Shown: positions 10,881-23,065, counted from the first letter of the stretch. The stretch is 64,000 nt of DNA from Topomyia yanbarensis (GCF_030247195.1 NC_080672.1:354576413-354640412), one strand, 5' to 3'. Notes: generated by a model from the sequence alone, not told the origin. Numbers and translations: made by a program.

Positions 10881-11645
10881 CTGCGGGTAAAACCGACACC
10901 CCATAGGGGTAAGATCGACACCCCCTTTAATTTATTTTCTCTACACTTTATTCAAATCTTTATCTTAATTAAAAATGAGATATATGCGTGATTAATAAAG
11001 TATGAGTATGTATGTTGCAAATATGTGCTTTTTATAGCTTCATCATGTAGTGAGGGGAAGAAAGTTTGAAAGCGTAGTACTATAAATTAGAGTATTTTAT
11101 ACTATAGGATTATTTCTTGATATGGGCATTTCCAAATAATCCTTACGCACATCGTTGCAACCTTCAGTGTCATTTTATTTCGTAAGAGAAGATTTGCAAG
11201 CGTTCTACTTTCTGCTAATCGGATTCATTTACTTATAAGTGACACACAAACTATCTATCTAAAACTATCTTTTCAGATTTGATTTTTCAGACTCTAATCA
11301 TTAACGATCTATTGGGGTATACATAAGATCATTGTCTCATTGTGATAAAGTTCGTCTATGACAAACCAAGAGACACTAGAAATTCGGTTTGGTGAGCTTT
11401 TTGCAGAAATGTAAAAGCTTCGATAGAATCAGATAAGCAAAAATTCCAATTTTTGATTTTTAAAGAGACTTACAAGAAATAAACACAAATGTATTTCTGC
11501 TATTACTATAGTGTGCTAATAGTCTAATTGAAGTATCACGAAGATCCCCAGCATTTTGTAATGAATCGCAAGTATACACAACCGTTTTAACAGCGTGTTG
11601 GTTTTACCCTAACCATAGGGTGTCGGTTTTACCCCAACAGCGCAC
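10881..11645. mobile_element. Inverted-repeat element with doubled GGGTAAAACCGACACCC ends
   Basis: The left end carries GGGTAAAACCGACACCC twice (about 10884-10901 and, diverged, 10906-10923). The right end carries the reverse complement twice (about 11603-11638). A fifth, inverted copy lies at about 11961-11980, so the element may extend to 11990 or two elements may abut. The interior is AT-rich and noncoding. Confidence 0.6.
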
Positions 11646-11995
11646 AGTTTTTTTATAAAAGCAATTAAAAATATTGAGTTTCTCAAACTCATCAAACTGA
11701 TCATAGGAAAGGCCGATTATAATAGGCACTGAAAAATGTGGTGATTTGAAAAGCTTTTGTTCGGTTAAAACCTTAAAATCTACCAACAAAATTTAACATC
11801 CACACGTGTATGAACGCTACTGTCGTATGTTTTGTTCATTTTTATGACACTCGGCGCACTAACGTAAATCCAATTTTTCTTCAATTGCTCTACATAAACG
11901 TACTAATAATAAAGTGTCATTATGAAATGAATAAAAATTTGATTTCTAGGGAAAGTTTTGGGGTGTCGGTTTTTCCCACAATTCCCCTACCTTAT

Positions 11996-12660
11996 AGCAA
12001 TTATTTTTCCACACATTGAAGTATTTTGATTCTACGGATGAGTATCAATTATTTTTTGTGATTTTTTGCGGATAAGTAAATTCAACAATTTTATATTAGT
12101 CGCTAACATATCATCTCATATTATGCCACGAAAATATGAGGTCGGTTGCTATTTTGACGCGAAACTTTGGAAAGCAAACAATTTTACATCACATGCTTGC
12201 TTTTCTATTGCTGTTGGAAGTAGGTGAAATATCGCCTATTTCAATTCACGAATACGAAAATTTCAACCTCTGCTATTTTCAGTGTATGTTGAAGCATTTG
12301 TATAAGGAGAAAAAAAGAAAATTCTGGTCTGTTTTCGAAGCAATGGTTTGTCAAACGTCTACTGCATCTAGCTAACATGCCAGGATTTTTGGTACAATAA
12401 GCGAGTTAGACAACAAGACGATATGTACACTTTTCATGCTACGATGCAGAAACAAGTTGCCGAATCACATCAGGGGTTCTTAAGTAACGTGTGTTGAACG
12501 ATTACTTTGTTAATAAAGTATGAATTGGCAACCAACCCAAGTTGAATACGACTGCGTTGTAAATTCTATTTAATTTTCATTTTTTCTTTTTGATTATCGG
12601 CTTTTATCGGTTTTTCCATCTTCAATACCGAAACAACTGGTTTTTTTTTAAATGCCTCGG
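11996..12660. other. AT-rich, no supported gene
   Basis: Only short chance frames are present (for example 12136-12375). Nothing is recognised before the I-clade fragment. Confidence 0.4.
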
Positions 12661-12676
12661 TTTTCCCAACCCTACT

Positions 12677-13172
12677 CCCAACCCATGGTGGGACAAAGAG
12701 TGGTTAGACGTGTACGCGGAGAAGGCCGTCTTTAATAAGACCTTCCGGGATGACGGGCTACTCGCTAACTATTGACAGTACGCGATGTTAGAAACGCGAA
12801 TGAAGAGTTTGATGAAAGTCAAGAAATTTATCTATTGAATTTCGCCTCGGTACAGAAGATTTACCCCACAACTCTCCTCACGATACCGCGAACGAAACAC
12901 CTTTTTCAATGGTGGAATTAACATTTAAATCCCAGGAACGGACAGAATCAAATTCAACTTGTAGAGGAACCCGCCAGGCTCTGCCAAGGGACGCTTGTTG
13001 AACTTATTTAATAAGTTTTTTGATGGGAACATTGTCCTACACAACTGGAGACAAGTGCGTGCTATCGCCATCCAAAAATAAAGGATCACAACTCGTATCG
13101 ACCGATATCAATGTATCCGGAAGTTGTTCGAGAAAATGATCTTGTTTCGCCTCAACAATTTGATCGAATCAA
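12677..13172 (+). pseudogene. Fragment of the I-clade family (EN-RT linker and RT fingers)
   Basis: PNPWWDKEWLDVYAEKA and KTFRDDGL are near-copies of residues about 305-335 of the intact ORF2 at 49312-53010. After a gap, the DNA again follows the intact copy (about 50530-50920), including FNKFFDGNIV and IRKLFEKMILFRL-like codons. Compared with that copy it has internal deletions, stops and frameshifts, so it is an old relic of the same family. Confidence 0.85.
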
Positions 13173-13289
13173 ATGGCTTGAAAAAATTAAACAACCGAGA
13201 TATTCCAGCTACATCACGAAATTCTACGAACCAACAAAAAAAAATACTAGAGGTATCGCGTATCACTAGCAGCCAATAGCGCACCGTAG

Positions 13290-13722
13290 CTTTCGAGAAT
13301 ACAATGCGGGCTCGTCATCTATTTGTGGATTTCAAGGCAGCGTATGATTCAGTGTAACGAATTGAAAAGATGGCAGATAATTCATACGACGCTGGATTGG
13401 TAAAAATTAAGCGTTAGAATTGCCCGGCAGATATTCGGCTCGTTTGTATCGTTATATTGATTGAAACAGGGCGAGGAATTTTTCTAATATGTTGTTCAAT
13501 CTAATACTCGAAGATGCAGTGTTTGTGTAAAGGAACGGAACCATCATCGTGAGTTGTCCGTGCTTCTTGACTTCGCAGGAGATCTCGATTTCATTAAAAT
13601 CAATAGCAGAGTAGTTTGAGCCTTTTAAAAGTGAGGCTACAATCGAAGAAGATGCACGCGTGGTAGGCTTGAAAGAAGACCAGAGGCTGGCGGTCCATGA
13701 TCGAGCAACTTGGAAGTTTAAA
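13290..13722 (+). pseudogene. RTE-like retrotransposon RT fragment (palm)
   Basis: LFVDFKAAYDSV at about 13317-13352 is RT motif A. Further on, LLDFAGDLDFI-like codons (about 13560-13600) correspond to the motif C region (FADDIDI in the family), with catalytic residues lost, and EEDARVVGLKEDQRL follows. Stops between them show decay. The same family is present at 21257-21577 and 59796-60325 on the minus strand. Confidence 0.7.
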
Positions 13723-13729
13723 AGACATT

Positions 13730-13826
13730 CCCAAGTAACAATTGAAGTTTTATAGCATGCTCCAAGTGCAATCTAAGTTTTATGAGTGGCTATAAAACCA
13801 CAGTAAAACCTCAATTGTTACTAGGG
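13730..13826. mobile_element. 97-bp palindromic MITE, copy 1
   Basis: Starts CCCAAGTAACAATTGAAG and ends with the inverted form (CAATTGTTACTAGGG). The middle reads AAGTGCAATCTAAGTTTTAT. Copies at 41718-41814 and 44370-44466 have exactly the same length. It lies at the end of the RTE-like fragment. Confidence 0.8.
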
Positions 13827-13834
13827 ATTTTATC

Positions 13835-13856
13835 ATGATGATGATGATGATGATGG
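13835..13856. repeat. (ATG)n microsatellite
   Basis: Seven uninterrupted ATG/TGA units directly after the 97-bp MITE. Confidence 0.8.
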
Positions 13857-15307
13857 TTATGAGCTGTGAGTGAACTGGATCATCGTGTACTGGAGCATTC
13901 CAGACGTTATAATTAAAAAGAAAATATTGTTGTCGTAATGCATCAATCACTCAATTTTTCGTTTCATTAACTATTTGCCAAAGTTGAAAAGTTTTTTAGC
14001 GAATGTGTTTTTGAGCATTTGGAATAGGTTTTACCACTCCTTTATCATAGTGGTGGTAAATTTCAGTCCGCTGACACAATAGCACTTCCTATTTGCAAAT
14101 TCAAAACGAAACACTAAGTTTTTACTAGTTGCACAAAGGTTGATTGGGAATATATTTTGGATGTATCAGATGAAGTTCCTCCAAACTTAAACGAAAATCA
14201 TCAAGGTAATAGATAAGAGAATCGAGAGGAACGATCATTTCTAATACAATTATGGTTTTAGCGTCCTTTGCTAGCTCCAGGTAAATTCTAGTGAGTTTTT
14301 ACTAGAAGCACAACAAGCTCCAACCATTCAATTAAACAACATTACAGCTCATCATAATCAAATCAGAAAAATTACGCGGTTGCTAGCAGGACGAGTGCAT
14401 CCTCACGATGTGCAGTTGCATAAACATTCCAAGGTTAAGCATGGAAAACGAGCAATTTGCTTTATTCCATGCACAACATTCCAGAGAGCTTTTGCGCGCC
14501 AAAACAACCTTTGAATCTGCCCGCAAAACGGAACCAGCGCTGCGGCAGCAGTCACACAATAAGGAGCAGAAAGGAAAGCCCTAAGCCTAGAAGATCAAAA
14601 GGATGGTTATGCACGCATCAGCAAAACTCATAAGCTACTAGACTAAAGTGCAAATTGTAGTCACTTCACTGTGAGTATTTACCCTACTGAAGAGCCAACG
14701 ACTCAGACCATACATGATAGGGCAGTAGAACCTTCAATTTCGCATCTCTGCTCTCTGTCGGCAATTATTAAAGCCTAAAAGAGCTAATTTGATATTCTTA
14801 TTATTTTTTTGTTCTTCTCTCGTACTTCTTTCTTTTTCTTGCTCCCCACTTTCTTCGTATCTCCTTCATTCTTCTTATTTTTTTTCTCTTTGTTTCGTCC
14901 ATCGCGCAAATAAATGTTTCTATGTCCTCTGGAATTTTATTACAAATGAAAAGTCAACCTAAAATAAATCCTTCAAATGCCACCCCCCACACCAGCAGCT
15001 GTTGTTCCATCAAAGCAGAAGAATGCCCGACCTCCGTCTAACAGTACCGGGCTCATAGCGGCATAACTCTAATTACGAATAACTGTCTTTGACCAAAATT
15101 TCGTTTCGTCAGTCATCAACCGTACGACGTACGGCCACAGCCAGTATCGCAGCTTCCATAGCAAGAGGGGCTGCCCATGCCCATGTGACAACAATGCATT
15201 CCAATTAAAAAATACTTTTCCTTCCTTCCCCGCGTTTCCAGCCCTTCCTGCCTAGTCGGATGACGGAGTGAAAGGATAAACGCTATCGGCGACAAACGGG
15301 TGGTAGA
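13857..15307. other. Unassigned intergenic DNA
   Basis: No gene is recognised. A pyrimidine-rich stretch of about 130 bp lies at 14790-14910 (TTCTT/CTTTCT-type), and GC-richer sequence at 14985-15300 contains CCGTACGACGTACGG (a perfect palindrome near 15119). The latter could be old LTR or regulatory DNA; this cannot be decided from sequence. Confidence 0.4.
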
Positions 15308-16705
15308 ACAAAACCATAAAGCAAATAATAACTAGAGACCCCACTATAAAGGATTCATAATTACACTCAATTAGCGCCATCCTTTCGAAGCTGCGGTTGT
15401 TGGGTGTACTATATATAATATACCGTGCGCATTTCACATCGTATAATCAACAAGGCCTTGAGAATTTCAATATCTGACAATCATAATAAAAGACGAATAT
15501 TTTCGGTGATTTTTCTGAACATTTGTGTACAGCCAATGCGTTTTGCAAAATCGTGATAATGCTTCATCCGCAGAGTTCTGCTAAGGAAAAGGTGTGAAAA
15601 TTGTTATCATTGTGATCCAGAATTATACGTTTTGTACTGTTCGGAACGTGTAATAATTCGGTATAGAGAACTATCCATATAACGCAGAAAACACCATGTT
15701 CGCCTCCTGGAGAACGATTCCAAAACTATAGTTAATGAAGGTTAAGGATCCGAACGCAAGGTTGGAATTACACAATTAGGAATTTACACTAAACTTTTTG
15801 CAGATCGAATGTATCAGCGGTTCCTCTTATTTGGATTGAAATTTCTCTTTCATAAGTTTTTGATACGGAGTCAATTTATGAAGAGTAGACTGGCGACGGG
15901 ATGATCCACTGCCTGTCCAATAGGACAAATTAATTGCTATGTTAGGACTTTAGATATCAGTTTATTTTTAAAATTATTCAATTGTTTAACCCGTAGCATA
16001 GGACTTCATTTATATGTACTTTCAGTCGTCGAGGACGTAAAATAATATAATAATAAAGTGGAATAAGGAATTGTTGGTCTTATACACTGATTTTTTCCAG
16101 CAGAATTTTAAAAATGGCTATCAACATATGATGCAATTTTGCTTGGCCTTATTTTTAAGAAAATGAAAAATCCAATTAATCAGTGTGATTCTAAAACAAA
16201 CTTCTGAATATGACGATTCAACAAATGTCGCAACCAACTCGTCTTAAGTGTGTTAAGTTGCAGAAAATTTTTAGTTTTCTAGCGAACATTACAAGGCTGG
16301 TAAATCAAGCCACTTAGCTGTAATATTGCTTAGCGTCTCAGTGTTTCTTTTATAAAGCATAAGCATTAGAGATTGCCCGCAGTTGCTACTCCGTTATTGA
16401 CCAGAAATTATGCATTATGAGCCACATTGTGCAATCTATATCCCTGCGGAAGTTGCGCTTATGGGCCACTGAACGAGCAGGCGCTGGTGTCCTAAGACGA
16501 TTTCGCTAGATTTTCAGAGCAGCGTGCACTTAGTGCACTAGCGCGACTGCCGGAAGCATATTGATCCCTGCATGCTCTCAGTGTTCCTTTTATAGAACAT
16601 ACAAACTTAGCATTGAATTATATTAACAATTTCTAGTGAACAATGGGTTTGGGTTTCTTGAAAAATACCGAAAATGCTGAAAACAATCAAGAAATGGATT
16701 CTCTG

Positions 16706-16858
16706 TTAAACACATTTAGTATATACTTTTATGTACTTTATCATCTCTGAGACTTTTTGATCAACAGCTTCTTTTGATTTTGTGGAACAGAAGTAAGGCG
16801 TTAGTTCCTTGTTTATCCGATCCCAAGCAGAAGCTGATTCTAGTTTCTTTAGGACCAT
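16706..16858 (-). CDS. Mirror copy of the 50-codon ORF in the left palindrome arm
   Basis: The same reading frame as 17580-17732 on the opposite strand, at the coordinates predicted by the palindrome. It has no independent support beyond the duplication. Confidence 0.28.
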   Translation of the reverse strand: MVLKKLESASAWDRINKELTPYFCSTKSKEAVDQKVSEMIKYIKVYTKCV

Positions 16859-17579
16859 TCTACTAGTATTGTATTTGTCCTGTACACTGACAAACTATAG
16901 TAATTATCGAACAAGGTCATGTGCATGTAATTGCTCCACACCAAACTATCTGAAATAATAATTTTGGAATAAAACACGGAACTTATGCCATTTATTACTC
17001 CATCAAATAACTATTACCGTTGACAATTCGAAAATAACAAACGAAAAAAAGCCATGACAACAACTGTTTTAAAGAGACAATTGAAATGAGCAGGGAATGG
17101 GTTCAGTGTTCTCACTTATTTGAGGGCGCATTTCCACACCCATTCACCACCAGATAGCGCTTCTGATGTCAAAGAGAGTTCTAATGAGAAATCAGAACAG
17201 TGATGAATCTAGTAGATATTTAATTTATGATTCATCACTGTTCTGATTTCTCATTAGAACTCTCTTTGACATCAGAAGCGCTATCTGGTGGTGAATGGGT
17301 GTGGAAATGCGCCCTCAAATAAGTGAGAACACTGAACCCATTCCCTGCTCATTTCAATTGTCTCTTTAAAACAGTTGTTGTCATGGCTTTTTTTCGTTTG
17401 TTATTTTCGAATTGTCAACGGTAATAGTTATTTGATGGAGTAATAAATGGCATAAGTTCCGTGTTTTATTCCAAAATTATTATTTCAGATAGTTTGGTGT
17501 GGAGCAATTACATGCACATGACCTTGTTCGATAATTACTATAGTTTGTCAGTGTACAGGACAAATACAATACTAGTAGA

Positions 17580-17732
17580 ATGGTCCTAAAGAAACTAGAA
17601 TCAGCTTCTGCTTGGGATCGGATAAACAAGGAACTAACGCCTTACTTCTGTTCCACAAAATCAAAAGAAGCTGTTGATCAAAAAGTCTCAGAGATGATAA
17701 AGTACATAAAAGTATATACTAAATGTGTTTAA
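17580..17732 (+). CDS. Hypothetical 50-codon ORF in the right palindrome arm
   Basis: ATG to TAA encodes a lysine- and glutamate-rich peptide starting MVLKKLESASAWDRINKELT and ending IKVYTKCV. Its composition looks protein-like rather than random. A possible 3' splice site (TTATTTCAG) lies about 90 bp upstream. Within the last codons AAAGTATAT could be a 5' splice site, paired with TTGATTGTTTTCAG some 45 bp on, so it may be an exon fragment. The family is not recognised. An exact mirror copy exists in the other arm. Confidence 0.3.
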   Translation: MVLKKLESASAWDRINKELTPYFCSTKSKEAVDQKVSEMIKYIKVYTKCV

Positions 17733-19152
17733 CAGAGAATCCATTTCTTGATTGTTTTCAGCATTTTCGGTATTTTTCAAGAAACCCAAACCCATTGTTC
17801 ACTAGAAATTGTTAATATAATTCAATGCTAAGTTTGTATGTTCTATAAAAGGAACACTGAGAGCATGCAGGGATCAATATGCTTCCGGCAGTCGCGCTAG
17901 TGCACTAAGTGCACGCTGCTCTGAAAATCTAGCGAAATCGTCTTAGGACACCAGCGCCTGCTCGTTCAGTGGCCCATAAGCGCAACTTCCGCAGGGATAT
18001 AGATTGCACAATGTGGCTCATAATGCATAATTTCTGGTCAATAACGGAGTAGCAACTGCGGGCAATCTCTAATGCTTATGCTTTATAAAAGAAACACTGA
18101 GACGCTAAGCAATATTACAGCTAAGTGGCTTGATTTACCAGCCTTGTAATGTTCGCTAGAAAACTAAAAATTTTCTGCAACTTAACACACTTAAGATGAG
18201 TTGGTTGCGACATTTGTTGAATCGTCATATTCAGAAGTTTGTTTTAGAATCACACTGATTAATTGGATTTTTCATTTTCTTAAAAATAAGGCCAAGCAAA
18301 ATTGCATCATATGTTGATAGCCATTTTTAAAATTCTGCTGGAAAAAATCAGTGTATAAGACCAACAATTCCTTATTCCACTTTATTATTATATTATTTTA
18401 CGTCCTCGACGACTGAAAGTACATATAAATGAAGTCCTATGCTACGGGTTAAACAATTGAATAATTTTAAAAATAAACTGATATCTAAAGTCCTAACATA
18501 GCAATTAATTTGTCCTATTGGACAGGCAGTGGATCATCCCGTCGCCAGTCTACTCTTCATAAATTGACTCCGTATCAAAAACTTATGAAAGAGAAATTTC
18601 AATCCAAATAAGAGGAACCGCTGATACATTCGATCTGCAAAAAGTTTAGTGTAAATTCCTAATTGTGTAATTCCAACCTTGCGTTCGGATCCTTAACCTT
18701 CATTAACTATAGTTTTGGAATCGTTCTCCAGGAGGCGAACATGGTGTTTTCTGCGTTATATGGATAGTTCTCTATACCGAATTATTACACGTTCCGAACA
18801 GTACAAAACGTATAATTCTGGATCACAATGATAACAATTTTCACACCTTTTCCTTAGCAGAACTCTGCGGATGAAGCATTATCACGATTTTGCAAAACGC
18901 ATTGGCTGTACACAAATGTTCAGAAAAATCACCGAAAATATTCGTCTTTTATTATGATTGTCAGATATTGAAATTCTCAAGGCCTTGTTGATTATACGAT
19001 GTGAAATGCGCACGGTATATTATATATAGTACACCCAACAACCGCAGCTTCGAAAGGATGGCGCTAATTGAGTGTAATTATGAATCCTTTATAGTGGGGT
19101 CTCTAGTTATTATTTGCTTTATGGATGAATCTAGTAGATATTTAATTTATGA

Positions 19153-20147
19153 CAAAACATACCCCTCTGGTTACAAATGGCGCCGACTATGATGAACGGT
19201 GGCGGATGTGGGAGAGTCCAACAGTATTCTAAGCTAGACTTGCAAACCTGCCACTCCCGGTGCGGTAGGTTCCGATCTCTTCCCGTTGGTCTGGATCCAT
19301 CCGGCCGTCTGTGCATTTATGCATCGGATTGACATTTTCCACTCACTGAGGAAAGCGTACCGATTCCGTTGGTAGTCTGTTGCAGGGCTCTTGGCGATAA
19401 ATGAAAGCGAAGGTGGTTGGTTGGTTGGGAACGAAACGTGGTGGCGTTATCCTAGGCCAAGGATTCTGAACGAAGCGAGCAGCCGGTATTTTATGTCGCC
19501 TTCTCTTTCCATTCACATTCAGGTTTGAATGAAATATTTCCATTCAAAGTTTCATCCGTTTTCTACATATTTGTTTTAGCGCAAGAATGTATCATGGACA
19601 GGTGTTCAGGCGGATATTCAGCGAAGATACAATAAACAGTTGTCATTTACAATATTTATTAGTTTTGACAGCACCTAAAACTTCCGGAAAGTCGATCGTA
19701 GTAGCCATGCGCGACGGACGCAAGTGTTTTTTCGTTCGCGTCAATATTTGGGTGAAAATATGAAAGTGTTCCAAGATTTGGTTTTTCTCGGTTTTCGTTC
19801 GGGATTTGAGAATGAAAAAAAAAAATCAAAATGTGTGCAGTGGTCTAGCAGTCAAAAGTGTTGGCTCCCTGAGCTGTGTTGGAGCCATACAGGAACGCAG
19901 TTGCGTTTTCCTCCGGTCTGTTTGTCAGAGGCGGTGATGAAGAACGCAGTGATTGTACGGTCAAATGTGGTTGCAGCTTTCGTTCCTCCAGCGAATTACC
20001 TATAGGAGACGGTCAGAGGGTGCGACATGGTGCACAAGTCAGTGTACATTCGGTGTTCTAACATGTTGGTGAGATCCATCCTGTTTATCTTGTTTTTCTA
20101 TTTGAATGAATGATACACTAAATACGCGTCAATTTCATGTGCACTTA
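19153..20147. other. GC-richer unique DNA, possible promoter/5' UTR region
   Basis: Less AT-rich than its surroundings with no repeat detected. Short frames on both strands (19343-19543 minus, 19724-20005 plus) match nothing known. AACATGTTGGTGAGATCC near 20060-20077 contains a 5' splice-site-like GTGAG. It could be a noncoding first exon of a host gene. Confidence 0.25.
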
Positions 20148-20268
20148 TGTTGATTTCGTTTTTAGAACCGAGTCGCTTCAGGTTCGCTCTGAGCTGTCAC
20201 TTTTGTATGGATTTTGTAAATATTAGAGCGAACCTAGGGCGACTCTGATCTAAAACCGAAATCAGCAT
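20148..20268. mobile_element. Palindromic MITE, 121 bp
   Basis: TGATTTCGTTTTTAGA...GAGTCGC...GGTTCGCTCT on the left is the inverted complement of AGAGCGAACC...GCGACTC...TCTAAAACCGAAATCA on the right. The arms cover nearly the whole element, with a short centre near 20205-20220. Confidence 0.75.
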
Positions 20269-21256
20269 TAGTCGTGGCAAGGAATCGAAAGTTTAATAAT
20301 AATACTGGTATAAATTTGATACACGTATTATAATTGAGCGGGGCTTGCCGACGGGAAAATGACCTCGGAATGTACCGCTAAGTCTCTGTCATTTTGAAAT
20401 GGGTCATTGGAAAATCGGCGGAGCTAACACCTCCTACCTCTCGAAATCAAGTTGTTTGCATATGGAAACCAGACCATATGCAGAAAACTTTTCATAATAC
20501 CACTGCCGGCCAGTGGGATTTGGAAGGTTAACACACACAAACTTCCGGAAAGTCCCTTTGGATTTCAAGAACTTTGATTTTCCCATGATTCCACATCCAA
20601 AACCAAACTTTTTCCACTTATTTGTTGACCCATAGAACTTTTACCCGAAGTTGACGACCTCTTCCAGGTTCTCTGTTGAGTTTATCTTAACCATTAACCA
20701 TTAGCTGGGATCACTTCTGGCTTCTATTTATAGCATTCGGCGTAGACTTCTTCTCTCAAGCACACCGACAACCAGATGCTTTGCTTCCTTCAACGCTCAT
20801 GGTTGTATAGATCAACAGGGAGTGTATAGAGCATGATTTGTATAGAGCAAGTGTCTGTAGACTACGGGACTTTAGCTCATTACGCAAACAATAGCAAGAC
20901 CGATTTGCAACTGTAATATTCCAAATAGTCCAAAATATATGAATTCGTCGACAATTTAAATAATTTCATTTGAAATCGTCTTCAACCTCGTATTGCACCT
21001 TATCGATTTCTTCCTCTTAACTCACTTTAAGCTAGCTTGTCAAACCTATATTTTATGCATTCCACACACATGATAGCTATATGCACAAAAATGTGCTTAA
21101 AATATAATGTGTATTAATCACACACATACATTTGATGTGAAATCTGTTATGAAACAAATTTCTATATGGCAATCGTTTATAATTTTTATATACGCCACAT
21201 GAATTTCAATAGTTTTCACATTATATTTATGTGTGACAGATAATTTTCATGTGCTG
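20269..21256. other. Intergenic; AT-rich repeat-like block at its end
   Basis: No gene. At about 21055-21260 there are many CACA/TGTG-flanked AT stretches (CACACACATGAT, GTGTGACAGATAATTTTCATGTG) like the ends of a small inverted-repeat element, but ends could not be fixed. Confidence 0.3.
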
Positions 21257-21577
21257 CTACAAATTGCATAAAATCATATGTGAAATCAATAGATTCAATA
21301 TAGCGAATTTTAACAGTGTAGTCAGCTCAGTTTCCGCAGCCTCTATTTTGAAAGGCACAAATGCGTATTCCACTGCTCTGCGATCAACGCCAATAATGTC
21401 GATGTCGTCCACGAAGCCAAGAAGCGTGTGAGATCTCATGATGATAGTTCTGTTCCTATGCACATCACAGATTTTCATATCGCATCTTCGTACATCACTC
21501 TGCTTCAGTTCATTTAACGTTATATGAAATGCCTCTCCGGATATTTTGATAGTCGATTTTGGTCCATCCAGCTTCAT
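21257..21577 (-). pseudogene. RTE-like retrotransposon RT fragment (motifs B-C)
   Basis: The minus-strand frame reads ITLNELKQSD, then HTLLGFVDDIDIIGVDRRAV and FVPFKIEAA. Family members have LNGLKQGD and LGFADDIDIIG, so motif C here is FVDD with both aspartates kept. It is a truncated piece with no 5' or 3' partner nearby. It covers a region of the protein next to that in the 13290-13722 fragment. Confidence 0.75.
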
Positions 21578-22737
21578 ACGACTCAGTTAAATGGTCTTGC
21601 CACACATTTTAATCCTGTTTAATCTCGTTCCACAGGGCTTACCATCCCACTGAAGTAGTTAATTTTATATTAAAAAATTTCCAACTCCAATCATATCGTC
21701 TCTGAACAAAATACCCCTTCGACTCATCTGGTGCATATACCCCCAAGTATTTACCTTTTTTCTGGTCGCTTGGAAATAAAAATTTTCCGATGGAAGCGAG
21801 TATTTGAATTCCATTTCCGTGCCCGGATGGTGTCTCGCCTCAGGACCAACAACGAAGTAAGTACACTCATCACATCTAGATACCAGCTGATGTTACTGTA
21901 ACTAGAACGCGGGCGCAAGGTACATGAATAAATAAACTCGGACGAAACTATGGTGGCGGATTTAAAATTTCTATGAATGTGTTGTTACATCAGCCGGCAT
22001 TCCTGTTGAACATTTTAATGGTTTCTTATTTATTTTGAAACTTAAGCTTTCGTCGTGTTTGAGTATTAGTGGGTTTATTTTGTTTGGTTTTTCCGTCGAA
22101 GAGAATTTCAAATCCAATGTGATATAAGCAACGAATGAAAACTATTTTACCTTTTTGCCCAATCTAATATCGAAAGGTCATGCAATCACGTTGACGTTCG
22201 ACGCCCTAACCACGGAAAATTGGTTTCCGGAAACTTGAAAGTTCTGCAAACTGTTTTGTCGTTCGCCTTTTGTTCAAATTTTCGATTCAGTTTGAATCAA
22301 AAATGTTTCGGGTATATATGCAATAATATCACATAATTTTCTAGGAGAAGACTAGTTCCAAATGAACGGTATAATCCGCTGCTATGGAATTTGTTTCGGA
22401 TTCAATCCTCTGGAGTTGATAAGTACGGTCACATAAAAGTTCAACGTACCAGCGTAATAACCAAAAGGTGAAAATCTTGTGAAAATGGAAGCCAATTTGC
22501 GTTTGTAGGCGTAGGTGACCTAGGTTGGCAATAAATACTATTTGGCCACATTGGTCACCATCAAAGCTTCTGGAAGTGTTGAAGGTAATGATCGCATTTA
22601 AAATTAAATTCAATTTCTTCTCGGTCATGACAGAGCCGATTTTTACAAACTTGGTCTCAAATAAAAGGTGCAATATGTAATAGCCATGCGATTTAAGGTT
22701 CTCATTTGAAACGCAACTGAACAATTTCAATGGTACT
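21578..22737. other. Intergenic, no supported gene
   Basis: GAAGTAAGTACACTC near 21854 resembles a 5' splice site, but no coding exon can be attached. The minus frame at 22341-22754 has no known motif. Confidence 0.35.
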
Positions 22738-23065
22738 GTAAACCGGGGTGACATTGATCACTTTTCGAAGTAATCATTACATATTTTTCGACGCAACACA
22801 TTTTTTTCAAGTTTAATATTTTAAACCATGTACACTTTACGAAGCTTCGTCAAAATAAGATAAAGTAAAAGTTTAGATTTTTGCATATTTTGTGCTTAAA
22901 CATCGAATACTCAAAAAGTATAACAAACCACTACTTTATAAGTTTAAAGTAAAACTCATTGCAAATTTGAATGATTAGGTAGACTATTCTAGCTAAATAT
23001 GTAATCTACGAAAAAAGTTTCGAGTGATCAAAGTCATCCCGACGATCAAATTCACCCCGGTTTAC
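22738..23065. mobile_element. Inverted-repeat MITE with GTAAACCGGGGTGA ends, 328 bp
   Basis: GTAAACCGGGGTGACATTGA at the left end is matched by the reverse complement at the right end (CACCCCGGTTTAC, ending 23065). TTGATCACTTTTCGAA on the left is also mirrored inside the right end, where a GATGACTTTGATCACTCG-like stretch has been inserted or duplicated. The interior is AT-rich and noncoding. Confidence 0.7.

Larger units (their letters stand above)
15314..19124. repeat. 3.8-kb palindrome: two 1895-bp arms around a 21-bp spacer
   Basis: Base n of the left arm (15314-17208) pairs with base 34438-n of the right arm (17230-19124). This rule holds at the outer ends, at an internal ORF and at the centre, so there is no net indel in 1.9 kb. 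At least one substitution is seen (AAGACGAG on the left-arm complement against AAGATGAG on the right near 18195), so the arms are not perfectly identical. The spacer is 17209-17229. A 29-bp segment beginning GATGAATCTAGTAG is present at the centre (17202-17230) and again, directly repeated, at the outer right end (19124-19152). ACAAAAC flanks the whole block at 15308-15314 and 19152-19158, possibly a target duplication. No transposase is seen. Confidence 0.9.

Noticed and set aside
15252..19192. Matching 61- and 63-codon frames starting MKCARYIIYSTPNN on opposite strands
   Set aside because: They match because they lie at the mirrored outer ends of the palindrome; the tails differ where the arms end and no motif is present.
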